64,000 nucleotides of DNA from contig JAFEAR010000236.1 of assembly GCA_018266335.1 (NCBI GenBank), positions 34,052 through 98,051 on the forward strand, read 5' to 3'. This DNA comes from Bdellovibrionales bacterium (GTDB lineage Bacteria; Bdellovibrionota; UBA2428). The notes below the pieces were generated by a model, which ran no database searches, had not been told where the DNA came from, and saw nothing but the letters and a program-made list of their open reading frames with translations. Below, piece by piece: positions 42,166 through 50,188 of this stretch (position 1 is its first letter; each line of letters starts with the position of its first letter). Both the position numbers and the translations under genes were made by a program.

Positions 42166-42479
42166 GGATCGCCGCCGATGATCTGAGCCCGGGTGGCCGG
42201 CAAGTCCCCGACGTAGGGCAGAGGGACCCCCTGGTCCCTCTCCTACGTAGTAGGAGGGGGAGTTTTCGCCAACTGGAGAAAGGGAGAAAGTCCAGCAACG
42301 GCGCGGGTTTGCGCCAGTTGGCAAGTTGGCATCGTTGCCAACTGCCAACTGCGGGTAATTTCCCGCAATACCCTGATTTACCTGGACTTCCAGTTGGCAG
42401 GGGTTTGCCAACTGCGGGTAGTTGGCGAGGAAATGGGTGCAGTTGGCAACGGCGCTGCCAACTGCCGATTGGGCAATGT
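42166..42479. repeat. Repeat-rich region: ten GCCAACT/AGTTGGC copies forming hairpins
   Basis: Between 42268 and 42463 the 7-mer GCCAACT or its complement occurs ten times (starts 42268, 42316, 42324, 42337, 42344, 42392, 42407, 42420, 42441, 42457). Pairs form hairpins: 42316-42350 (15-bp stem with one bulge), 42391-42414 (9 bp), 42440-42464 (10 bp). A CTCCTAC/GTAGGAG stem lies at 42241-42256. An open frame joining the resolvase crosses this region. Next to the primase-helicase, this could be an origin or a protein-binding cluster. Confidence 0.8.
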
Positions 42480-44669
42480 TCATGAGGCCTCCGGTTCGTT
42501 CGGTTCGTCGTGGTAGACCCACACCTCGGGGTTCTCGACAGGCATCGAGGCGCCGGAATGCGGGCACTTGTAGTGGGTCGGGAGCACCGTGTACTCGCGC
42601 ATCGGCAACTCGCCGGTGGCTGTGTCGACTTCGCCCGCAGGCATACGCAGCACCATGCCTTCGACGCAGAGATAGCCGAACTTGGTGCGGCCGCTGGAGG
42701 GCAGACCGTAGTCAGCCGCGTTGCGGAAATACTTGATGTAGCCCTGCGTCGACAGCGCGGAGACGCGTTCGCGGATGGTGCGCTCGCCGCCCAGGCCAGC
42801 CTTGCCCTCGAAGGACTCCGCGAACTGGTTGGCGGTGTAGCAGCGCCCGTTGCCGGCCTCCTCGAACAAGATCTGGAGGATCGCGTCGCGCTTGCGGCGG
42901 CGCTCGGCATCCAAGCGCTCGCCGTAGTCCTTCATCACCAGCCGCTCGTTGGCATCGACCTCGCGCCACTCGCCGTTGATCTTGTCGACATGCCGTTGCG
43001 GGATACCCGCGCCGTTGCGCAGCTCAAAGATCAGCTGGCGGGTCGTTCTGGTCTCGTCGGGCCTAAACAACAACATCCCGGTTGAGTAGTAGCCGCGCAG
43101 ACTTCCCGCGCCGGCCAGTGCCTGGAACGGGTCCTCCTCGAACTGCTTCTTGCCGAGCTTCTTGGTGTGGTGGGCGAGGATGACGCCGGCGTCCGGATTC
43201 ACTGCCTGGCGAATGCGCTCCACCCGCTGGGACAGGAAAAACAGCATGGCGCCGTTGTCGTTCTCGCCACCGGCGTCACCGCCGTCGAACACGTTGCGGA
43301 TCGGATCGATGGCGATGATGTCAGGAGGCTCGCCGCCGAAAGCCTTCGCGATCGCTGGGATCACCTGTGCCAGACCGGCGTCATCGAGCACCAGCCGCAA
43401 CTGCGGCGTGGCCACGAAGTTGGCGCGGGCGTCCAGAAGCCGATGGGACGGCAGGCGGACATCCTTCACGCGCTCGCGCAGGTAGTGGTACTGGACCTCG
43501 GCCTGCAGGTAGAACACCCGCAGCGGACGGGGTGGATGCATGCCCAGAAACGCAGCGCCAGCCGCCATGTGAGCCAGCCACGACAACAGGAAGTCACTCT
43601 TGCCGACCTTGGGCGCACCGCCGAACACCAACATGCCTGCGGGCGTCAGCACGCGCGGCGAGATCAGATCGGGTGGCAGCGGCGAGTTGTCGTCGAGCAG
43701 TTCGCCGAGCGTGAAGGTGGGCAGAGAGGCAGCCGCCGCCTTGACCACGCGACGTTCGCCCTGGGCGATGAATGCCGCGCAGTCGAACCCTTCGTCGACA
43801 GCGTCTGCGGCGTCCCACTTGGGTGGCTTGTCGGTGGGCGGCACCAGGATGGCCACTGATGTGCTACCCGCAGCCACGCATGCACGCGCTGCGCTCTCGG
43901 CGTAGTCCCAGCCGGGTGCATCCCGGTCCGGCCAGATGACCACGGATTTCCCCGCCAACGGACGCCAGTCGGTTTTGTCGACAGGAGCCTTGGCGCCGTT
44001 CATCGCGGTGGTGGCCGCAATGTCGCAGGCGATCAATGCAGCCGCACACTTCTCGCCTTCGACCACGACGACCTCTCGCGCCTTCGAGATGACCGGGAGG
44101 TTGTAGAGCGGCCTGGGGTCGGGCGCGCGCCACATGCGGGCACGAACATCCCAGGGGCGATATTCCTTGCCCGTCGGTGGGTCGTAGCGGTAGACGCAGG
44201 CGATCAGTTCGCCCTCGGGTGACAGATAGTCCCACTTGGCGGTGTAAGCGCCGAGGTCGTCCATCGGCACGCTGCGAACATCGCGGCGCATCGGCGTGAT
44301 GTTCGGTGGAGCAAGACCGAGCCACTGCCGGATCTCGCCAGCGATGCGCGGGAAGTCGCTGCGTGCGGAGCGACCCTGCGACCGCGCCCACAGATCGATG
44401 ACATCGCCGCCCTCGTCGGTGGAGAAGTCCTTCCAGAGGCCGCGCCGTGGTCCGTCCAGCTCAACCACCAGACTCTTGCCAGGGTTGCCATCGACATCGC
44501 CAACGTAGAACTTGCCACCTCGGATGCGCCCCTGCGGAAACAGGTAGTGGAGAACAGCTTCGAGCCGGTCCAGTAGCCCCGCACGCAGCGCATCGGTATC
44601 GGATGCCAGCTCGTCGCGCTGCTCGGGGGCATCATTGAAGTCGAGCCAGATGATGTTGTCGGCCATCAT
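42480..44669 (-). CDS. Phage primase-helicase (Toprim + RepA-like ATPase)
   Basis: ATG 44669 overlaps the stop of the nuclease gene by 4 bp; 729 residues. The N-terminal half has a primase-associated region (LDRLEAVLHYLFPQG, VELDGPRRGLWKDFSTDEGGD) and a Toprim domain (VVVVEGEKCAAAL about 200-212, VIWPDRDAPGWD about 245-256). The C-terminal half is a RecA-like helicase with Walker A GGAPKVGKSDF (about 350-360), IIAIDPIRNVF and VILAHHTKK. A final HTH-like part (GERTIRERVSALSTQGYIKYF) resembles a winged helix. It should prime and unwind at the phage origin. Confidence 0.87.
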   Translation of the reverse strand: MMADNIIWLDFNDAPEQRDELASDTDALRAGLLDRLEAVLHYLFPQGRIRGGKFYVGDVDGNPGKSLVVELDGPRRGLWKDFSTDEGGDVIDLWARSQGRSARSDFPRIAGEIRQWLGLAPPNITPMRRDVRSVPMDDLGAYTAKWDYLSPEGELIACVYRYDPPTGKEYRPWDVRARMWRAPDPRPLYNLPVISKAREVVVVEGEKCAAALIACDIAATTAMNGAKAPVDKTDWRPLAGKSVVIWPDRDAPGWDYAESAARACVAAGSTSVAILVPPTDKPPKWDAADAVDEGFDCAAFIAQGERRVVKAAAASLPTFTLGELLDDNSPLPPDLISPRVLTPAGMLVFGGAPKVGKSDFLLSWLAHMAAGAAFLGMHPPRPLRVFYLQAEVQYHYLRERVKDVRLPSHRLLDARANFVATPQLRLVLDDAGLAQVIPAIAKAFGGEPPDIIAIDPIRNVFDGGDAGGENDNGAMLFFLSQRVERIRQAVNPDAGVILAHHTKKLGKKQFEEDPFQALAGAGSLRGYYSTGMLLFRPDETRTTRQLIFELRNGAGIPQRHVDKINGEWREVDANERLVMKDYGERLDAERRRKRDAILQILFEEAGNGRCYTANQFAESFEGKAGLGGERTIRERVSALSTQGYIKYFRNAADYGLPSSGRTKFGYLCVEGMVLRMPAGEVDTATGELPMREYTVLPTHYKCPHSGASMPVENPEVWVYHDEPNEPEAS

Positions 44670-45421
44670 GTCGAACTCCAACAGCGGTCCTGCCAGGGGC
44701 AGAACTTGCACTCGACATGCGTCGGTGTAGTCGCATGGCGCGGCAACAGTTCCTGGCTGTCGGTCGCCGTGATGACACGAACCGCGCGATCGGACATCCG
44801 CTGCGCCAGGCCGCCATCGAACGGCACCAGCTCGAACCAGATCTCCTCGGAGTCCTTGTTGATCGCGGTAAACAACGCCGGGTTCGCGGAAATGCCCGGG
44901 ATGCTGGCTTCCATGTAGGCCTGATAGATGGCCATCTGCGCGGCATAGACCGGTTTGGATTTGCTGACGCCGTGCTTGACCGTATCCCGCCAGGACTTGT
45001 CGTTCATGGTCTTGCACTCCCACAGGGCCGGATAGCTCATTCCTAGCTCTGCGGGGCCGCCGTTCAGGATGCCATCGACATGCCCTTGAATACGGCTGCC
45101 TGCAACGGAAAAGCCGAACTGACCGCCGCTGGCCTTTTGCGTGTACAGATCGAATCCGGCCATGCGCAGCCAGCGGATGGCCAGTTCTTCGAGGACGTGG
45201 CCCACCTCGAAGACGCGCAGAACGCGACCCGGTATGTCCCGGCCAGGATCGACCGGTGTTTGCAGATACTCGTATTGCAGCGCGCGCTCGCAGGCAACGC
45301 CCAACCGAGACGCACCGAGATAGTTGCGACGGGGTTGGTTGTCGCGTTCGGCGCTCAGCGCGGTATCGATGAGCGCGCCGATCTGCTCATGGATCTTGGG
45401 GCGGTGATTGAAGTCCAGCAT
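44666..45421 (-). CDS. Cas4-like PD-(D/E)xK exonuclease
   Basis: The 251-residue nuclease starts MLDFNHRPKIHEQIGALIDT. HVDGI (about 116) and LWECKT (about 135) form the PD-(D/E)xK site. A first Cys (about residue 45, in GVACERALQYEYL) and the C-terminal CKFCPWQDRC supply the four cysteines of a Cas4/AddB-type iron-sulfur cluster. Such phage enzymes resect DNA for recombination with the Sak4-type protein encoded upstream. No CRISPR array or cas genes are present, so a recombination role is more likely than adaptation. Overlaps both neighbours by 1-4 bp. Confidence 0.87.
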   Translation of the reverse strand: MLDFNHRPKIHEQIGALIDTALSAERDNQPRRNYLGASRLGVACERALQYEYLQTPVDPGRDIPGRVLRVFEVGHVLEELAIRWLRMAGFDLYTQKASGGQFGFSVAGSRIQGHVDGILNGGPAELGMSYPALWECKTMNDKSWRDTVKHGVSKSKPVYAAQMAIYQAYMEASIPGISANPALFTAINKDSEEIWFELVPFDGGLAQRMSDRAVRVITATDSQELLPRHATTPTHVECKFCPWQDRCWSST

Positions 45422-45843
45422 CAGAACGGCACCCCCGTCGAAGCAGGCTTACCCTGGCGGGCGAGTCGCTCCTCAAGAAAAGCGCGGTCCTTCTCCGCCA
45501 TCCGCTCGTGCTCGACGAGCATGTGTTCCTGGTAGGCGGTCACCACCACGTCTATCAGCATCAGCACTTCGTCTTTGCTGTAGTCCGCCAACGGTCGCTG
45601 CATGCCGATGGAGCCCACGTACTCACCCAGCGGGGCCAGGCAGGACGCCATGGCGGCCAGTTCCATATCACTCGGGTCGATCATGTGACCTCCCGTCTTT
45701 TCCATGAGTCGCGAAAACGCGTTCTGGCAGCGCATGGAGCAGAACACCCAGCGATTCGAGTAACGGCGTGGGTCGCTGCGCGGCAGGCGTGGATTGAAGT
45801 AGCCGAAGCCCTTGGCCTTGCGGGAGCAGACTGCACATTTCAC
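45421..45843 (-). CDS. DUF6511-like zinc-ribbon phage protein
   Basis: GTG 45843 overlaps the helicase stop by 4 bp; 140 residues. The N-terminus has CAVCSRKAKGFGYFNPR and WVFCSMRCQNAFSRLME, a two-CxxC zinc module of the DUF6511/MYM type. The C-terminal part is an acidic helix (LIDVVVTAYQEHMLVEHERMAEKDRAFLEERL). It may be an RNA- or DNA-binding accessory of the replication operon. Function not known. Confidence 0.75.
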   Translation of the reverse strand: MKCAVCSRKAKGFGYFNPRLPRSDPRRYSNRWVFCSMRCQNAFSRLMEKTGGHMIDPSDMELAAMASCLAPLGEYVGSIGMQRPLADYSKDEVLMLIDVVVTAYQEHMLVEHERMAEKDRAFLEERLARQGKPASTGVPF

Positions 45844-47516
45844 GCGGCCTCCCGGTGGGCATCGTTGGCAGCCACCACAAGGCGCTGAATCGACGACTTG
45901 TTGAACTGGAAGGACAGCAGCGCCGAGGCCTGATAGCGCGTCATGCCGAAGTCGGCGCGCAACGCCTGCGGCAGATACTGCAGTTGCTTCGCGGTCGGCG
46001 GTTCGTTCAGCCAACGTCGGGTCTTGTGCGCGGAGTCTGCCGACTCGCGGTCATTCAGCCAGTCATCGGCTTTGGCCATGCAGACGGTGCGGTCGCCGAC
46101 GGCCAGCAAGCGTGGCTGCAGATCCTTGCCACCGCCCACGGCGTGCCAGCGTCCATTCAGGAAGAACACGCCACCCCAGGCATTGAAGCCGGTGGCCATC
46201 AATGCGTCGTCGCAGCCGAACAGGTCGCACCAACGGAAGTTGGAGCGCTTGAGAAGATCGATCTCTGTCATCACGAAATCGGCCAGTGCATCACCTTCCA
46301 CGGTGGTCTCGTTCTCCCAGACGAATCCGCACAGCGGGCATTCGCGGCAGCCGAGCGGGACGGTGGCTTCACAGGACGGGCAGTCCTTGGTCGGCGCTTC
46401 CCCGTGATGCTGGTGCCCGTCGAGGTTGACGTCCTGCTCCAAGGAACCGTGCATCAAGGTGGCGGTGCCGAAGTCCAGCACCACGCAGTCGGTCTTGATG
46501 ACGCCGGGACGCTCGATAGGATCGATGGTGCGCAGGCCGCGCCCGATCATCTGGGTCAGCGTCGACTTGTGCGAGCTGGGTCGCAGAAGCACCACGCAGG
46601 AGGTGGGCGTGAAGTCGTAGCCTTCGGTCAGCACAGCCACGTTGACCACGACTTGCGCGGTGCCGGATTCGTAGTCGGCCAGCCGTGCCTTTCGCTCTGC
46701 GTCTGAGAGCTCGCCATGCACGATTACGGCAGACACACCGGCATCCTGAAAGGCCCGGCGCACGCACTCGGCATGGGCAACGGTCGAGCAGAACACGATC
46801 GTCTTGCGGTCGCCGGCCTTCTCGCGCCAATGACGGATCACGGCATCGGTGATGGGGGTCTTGTTGAGAATCGCCTCGACTTCCGTCATGTCGAAGTCGG
46901 TGGCCGTGCGACGAACCCGCGTCAGTTGCTCCTGGGCGCCGACGTCGATGACAAAGGTGCGGGGCGGCACGAGGTGACCGGACGCAATCAGCTCGCCCAG
47001 CGTGATTTGATCCGCGACGTTGCTGAAAACCTCCCGCAGGCCCTTGCCATCGCTGCGGGCTGGTGTCGCGGTGACGCCGAAAATCTGAGCATGCGGGTTC
47101 TTGTCCAGCACCCGGTCGATCACACGGCGGTAAGACGCCGAGGCGGCGTGATGTGCCTCATCGATCACCAGCAGATCGAGCGTTGGTATCGCAGCGAGAT
47201 GGTTGTCACGCGACAGCGTTTGCACCATCGCGAAGGTGGCGCGCCCGGACCAGGATTTGTCCTTGGCATCGAACACGGAGGTGCTGACGCCCGGATTCAC
47301 CCGTGCGAATTTGGTCAGGTTCTGACCGGTCAGCTCATCACGGTGGGCAAGGATGCAGGCTTTGGCATCTGGCTCGGCCAACAGGCTGCCGGCCACTGCC
47401 GACAGCATGATGGTCTTGCCCGATCCGGTGGGGCCAACAGAGAGGGTGTTGCCGTGTTGGGAGAGCGCCGCCAGGGAGCGCTCGACCAGCAGAGCTTGTC
47501 GGGGGCGGAGCATCAT
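45840..47516 (-). CDS. DEAD/DEAH-box helicase (phage replication)
   Basis: ATG 47516 (two adjacent ATGs) gives 558 residues. It is an SF2 helicase with VGPTGSGKT (27-35), DEAH (119-122), GVTATPAR, and the C-terminal RecA domain with QMIGRGLRT. A CPSC...CRECPLCG zinc ribbon and a C-terminal helical domain (AKQLQYLPQALRADFGMTRYQASALLSF) follow, which is typical of phage T7-like or Com-type helicases that load at forks. It lies among primase, nuclease and ATPase genes, so it is probably a replication or recombination helicase. Confidence 0.87.
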   Translation of the reverse strand: MMLRPRQALLVERSLAALSQHGNTLSVGPTGSGKTIMLSAVAGSLLAEPDAKACILAHRDELTGQNLTKFARVNPGVSTSVFDAKDKSWSGRATFAMVQTLSRDNHLAAIPTLDLLVIDEAHHAASASYRRVIDRVLDKNPHAQIFGVTATPARSDGKGLREVFSNVADQITLGELIASGHLVPPRTFVIDVGAQEQLTRVRRTATDFDMTEVEAILNKTPITDAVIRHWREKAGDRKTIVFCSTVAHAECVRRAFQDAGVSAVIVHGELSDAERKARLADYESGTAQVVVNVAVLTEGYDFTPTSCVVLLRPSSHKSTLTQMIGRGLRTIDPIERPGVIKTDCVVLDFGTATLMHGSLEQDVNLDGHQHHGEAPTKDCPSCEATVPLGCRECPLCGFVWENETTVEGDALADFVMTEIDLLKRSNFRWCDLFGCDDALMATGFNAWGGVFFLNGRWHAVGGGKDLQPRLLAVGDRTVCMAKADDWLNDRESADSAHKTRRWLNEPPTAKQLQYLPQALRADFGMTRYQASALLSFQFNKSSIQRLVVAANDAHREAA

Positions 47517-47529
47517 GGCGGCGTCCCCC

Positions 47530-48132
47530 TTACTGTGCCCAGCTCGGGCGACCCGGCACGGAGGCACGGCCCGTGGCCTGGGCATACGCGTTCGACCCGT
47601 TGGCGACCCCTGACACCGCAGGCTTTGCGGCCCCGCCCATGTGGGCGGCGTAGTCCTTGTGGTTGGGTGTAATCGCGGACTTGATGACGCTCTTGTCCTG
47701 GCCGTTCTGGTCTTTCTCCCAGTCGACCTTGCCGAGAAACTCGATGCCATCGAGATCGGCAAACCCACTGATGCGGCGCGCGTTCTGCGCGGCAGGACTG
47801 TTGTCGCCAGGATGAACGCCGCGCGCTGAGTTGAGGATCGCCTTGACGAATGTGCGGCCCATGTTGGCCCACTCAGGGCCCTTCGGGCTGTGCAGGCCGA
47901 TCAGCGACCACATCTTGCGACGGGCGAACTCGCCCTCCATCACGACGAACTCGCAGTTCAGGTACACCGAGCCGGTGTTGTCGTTGCGGGTGGCGTAGCC
48001 GCCGGTCCATCCCTGCGACGGATCATCGAAGCCACCCGGCTTGATGGTCATGCGGACACGCACCAGCGTGCCCTTGGGGATCAGGTCGAAAGAGGTCTGT
48101 TCGGAAGCGGAATTGAAATCGAAGTAGGTCAT
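47530..48132 (-). CDS. DUF669-like single-strand DNA-binding protein
   Basis: ATG 48132 has AGGAG 8 nt upstream; 200 residues (MTYFDFNSASEQTSFDLIPK). The N-terminal domain (LIPKGTLVRVRMTIKPGGF, YLNCEFVVMEGEFARRKMW) has the OB-like beta pattern of DUF669 proteins, thought to be phage SSBs. The C-terminal half is a flexible, Gly/Ala-rich tail. It lies directly downstream of the Sak4-type ATPase, the usual pairing. Confidence 0.75.
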   Translation of the reverse strand: MTYFDFNSASEQTSFDLIPKGTLVRVRMTIKPGGFDDPSQGWTGGYATRNDNTGSVYLNCEFVVMEGEFARRKMWSLIGLHSPKGPEWANMGRTFVKAILNSARGVHPGDNSPAAQNARRISGFADLDGIEFLGKVDWEKDQNGQDKSVIKSAITPNHKDYAAHMGGAAKPAVSGVANGSNAYAQATGRASVPGRPSWAQ

Positions 48133-48134
48133 GA

Positions 48135-49010
48135 TCAGGACTCCTGAGTGGAAGTGGATTCGGGGATGGCAGCGGGCGCGGGGCGCGCGAAATCGAGCCG
48201 TTCGGTAGCGGGCCTGGCCGGGCCGGCAATCTTTTCCATGAGGCGGCCGAGGTGCGGCTCCTCGATCGGATCGAGCCGCCCGGAGCGGTCCTTGGCGGGG
48301 TAGCCCCATGCGTTCAGCGTGTGGCAGACGAAGGCGCGGTAACTGGCGCCGTCATCGGCCTTCAGCTCGGCCAAGGTGACGACCTCATCGACGATGCCGG
48401 GCAGTTCCAGGCCGGTTTTTGAGCCGTCGATCTGCAGGGAGAACACGCGGCGATTGAAGTCGTCCAGCCGCTCATCGAGGATGCCGACGAACCACACGTT
48501 CTTGCCGCGCGTGTGCTGCAGGTGGGTCAGCCAGGCGATCATTTCCTGGCCCATCAGCCCGTATGCACCCCGGCTGTCGGGTTTGCCCGTCTTCTCGGAG
48601 TAGGCCTGTGGCTGGCCCTTGCACCATTGCAGGCACAGGCGACCGGCCACGGTGATGGAGTCGACGAACACGGTGTCGTACTTGTCCAGGACCGTCGGAT
48701 CACCGAAGCGCGCGCATACGGCATCAAAGTGGGCCTGGCTGAACGGCTGGTCGTCGCGCAGCGCCGGGTTCGGCCCGCCGATGTACACCGCGAAGTCACG
48801 ACACTCCTGCCAGGTGCGCGGACGGATCGTGTCGCCGGCCCAGCCCTCGACCGCGAGATCACCAGCCTCAAGATCAAAGAACAGCGTGGCCGTGGGTTTC
48901 AGCGTCCAGAGTTGCGAGGTCTTGCCGATGCCGCTCTTGCCGACGAGCACACCCTTCACGCCACGGCGCTCGGCCAGACGCTGGTCTGCAGTAATGATGG
49001 GGAGGCTCAT
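48135..49010 (-). CDS. Sak4-type recombinase ATPase
   Basis: A 291-residue P-loop ATPase with GKSGIGKTS (24-32), TVFVDSITVAG (Walker B, about 112-122) and FVGILDERLDDF. The layout matches Sak4-like phage proteins, RecA-related single-strand annealers, encoded in early operons next to SSB and nuclease genes, as here. The C-terminus is a Pro/Ala-rich tail. Overlaps the following gene by 4 bp at its start. Confidence 0.82.
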   Translation of the reverse strand: MSLPIITADQRLAERRGVKGVLVGKSGIGKTSQLWTLKPTATLFFDLEAGDLAVEGWAGDTIRPRTWQECRDFAVYIGGPNPALRDDQPFSQAHFDAVCARFGDPTVLDKYDTVFVDSITVAGRLCLQWCKGQPQAYSEKTGKPDSRGAYGLMGQEMIAWLTHLQHTRGKNVWFVGILDERLDDFNRRVFSLQIDGSKTGLELPGIVDEVVTLAELKADDGASYRAFVCHTLNAWGYPAKDRSGRLDPIEEPHLGRLMEKIAGPARPATERLDFARPAPAAIPESTSTQES

Positions 49011-49321
49011 GTGCCGGCCTCCTCGGTGCTGATGTTGGCGAACGCATCAGCGACGGTGGTCACTCCGAGTGCGCCGCGCTTGCGGGCCATTTCGTACAGG
49101 TCGCGCAGACCGCTCAGGCGGCGATGGATCAGACGGGATTCCGACTCCATACCCTGGATCGCGAAGGCCAGGTCATCGATGGTGGCGTCTTCGAGGCGAC
49201 GCACGATTTCGTCGGGGCGATTGCCGTCCAGTGCCGGAATGCGGATGTTGTCCGGCAGATCCCGGAGGTACATCTCCGGTTGTTTGCGCAGCAGTTCGAG
49301 CAGCGTAGGTTTGGTTTTCAT
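49007..49321 (-). CDS. Hypothetical phage protein, early operon
   Basis: A 104-residue, mostly helical protein (MKTKPTLLELLRKQPEMYLR) with a long helix from residue about 60 (IHRRLSGLRDLYEMARKRGALG). ATG 49321 lies near AGGAG. No known domain. Its end overlaps the Sak4-like gene by 4 bp, so they are coupled. Confidence 0.7.
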   Translation of the reverse strand: MKTKPTLLELLRKQPEMYLRDLPDNIRIPALDGNRPDEIVRRLEDATIDDLAFAIQGMESESRLIHRRLSGLRDLYEMARKRGALGVTTVADAFANISTEEAGT

Positions 49322-49326
49322 GGCGA

Positions 49327-49797
49327 TTACTCCTGAAGCAGAGCGAGACGAAAGCCCGGCTTGCCGGTCTTGAGGGTGCGTGCCGGGGCGAAGGCGCTCT
49401 TGAGCGACTCGGGCCACGCGTTGAACTTGGTTTCCGAGATCCGGTAGCTGATGTCCACGTACTCGGACGGGTCGTCGCCGTTGGCTGCAATGCGACGGGT
49501 GATCTCGGCGAGCCGCGTCTGGTCCCAGTCGACTTTCTTGGGTAGATCAGCGGTGATGCGGACATGGCCGTCGTCGAAGTGGACGACACCGGTGTCCTTG
49601 CCTGCCGCCAAGCGCAGCTGGTGTGCGCGGTCGGCATACTTGAGATCCAGTGCGCGATCGACGTGCTCGACGATCGCCTTGGCAGCGGCGAGAAGATCTG
49701 CAGCGTCGTTCTTGAGCTGGAACAGGGACTCGCTGGCAAGCGCAGCCAGTTCGCCGGCCGGGGTGGTCAGGACTTCGTCGGGGGAGATGCGGTTCAC
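49327..49797 (-). CDS. Hypothetical phage protein, early operon
   Basis: A 156-residue protein (MNRISPDEVLTTPAGELAAL) with a helical N-terminal half (LLAAAKAIVEHVDRALDLKYADR) and a mixed C-terminal half (VVHFDDGHVRITADLPKKVDWDQ). Proteins like it precede recombination genes in related prophages. No catalytic motif seen. Start overlaps the excisionase-like gene stop by 4 bp. Confidence 0.7.
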   Translation of the reverse strand: MNRISPDEVLTTPAGELAALASESLFQLKNDAADLLAAAKAIVEHVDRALDLKYADRAHQLRLAAGKDTGVVHFDDGHVRITADLPKKVDWDQTRLAEITRRIAANGDDPSEYVDISYRISETKFNAWPESLKSAFAPARTLKTGKPGFRLALLQE

Positions 49798-50006
49798 AGC
49801 GCACCTCCCGCATTGACGCGTTCAGAGGTGCTCTTGCGCAGGCTCTCGGACTCGTAGGCTTCGATGTCCTCGATGCGATAAGCGACGCGACCCTGCAGCT
49901 TCAGGAATACCGGGCCGATACCTTCGGAGCGCCAGCGTTCAAGCGTTGCTTCGCTGACTCCCCAACGATCGGCCAATTGGCCTTGATTCAGATGTTTGAC
50001 ACTCAC
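49794..50006 (-). CDS. Excisionase-like / HTH_17 DNA-binding protein
   Basis: GTG 50006 with AGGAG 7 nt upstream gives 70 residues (SVKHLNQGQLADRWGVSEAT). The HTH pattern NQGQLADRWGVSEATLERWRSEGIGPVFLKLQGRVAYRIEDIEAYE matches the MerR-like HTH_17/excisionase fold. As first gene of the early operon it may regulate that operon or serve as recombination directionality factor for the serine recombinase. The longer frame upstream is not supported. Confidence 0.8.
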   Translation of the reverse strand: MSVKHLNQGQLADRWGVSEATLERWRSEGIGPVFLKLQGRVAYRIEDIEAYESESLRKSTSERVNAGGAL

Positions 50007-50081
50007 GATGCACTCCTTCTGGTTGTTGCGAATTCGTGAGGTCAGTTTCGAAGTCGGCCTGTGCGGGCGTCTGCCGCCGCC

Positions 50082-50103
50082 ATGTACGGGCTGATGTACG
50101 GGC
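50082..50103. promoter_or_regulatory. Two direct ATGTACGGGC repeats upstream of early operon
   Basis: Copies at 50082-50091 and 50094-50103, 12 bp apart, lie 76-97 bp upstream of the GTG at 50006. They could bind the XRE or HTH regulator; this is positional inference. Confidence 0.5.
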
Positions 50104-50138
50104 GCAGCTTCTGCGGGGAAAAGCGGGGCCCAGAAAGC

Positions 50139-50160
50139 AAAAAACCGCCCGAAGGCGGTT
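50139..50160 (-). terminator. Rho-independent terminator of the unknown two-gene module
   Basis: Minus strand AACCGCC, loop TTCG, GGCGGTT, then six T (50139-50144). It lies 29 nt after the stop at 50189 and separates that module from the early operon. Confidence 0.85.
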
Positions 50161-50188
50161 GTGCGTGGTCCTGCCAACTGGTGGCCGG

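Noticed and set aside
42166..42479. CRISPR array
   Set aside because: The repeated unit is only 7 bp, spacings are irregular, and both orientations occur; no cas1 or cas2 is present.
44666..45421. CRISPR adaptation role for the Cas4-like nuclease
   Set aside because: No CRISPR array or other cas gene in 64 kb; its neighbours are phage recombination genes.
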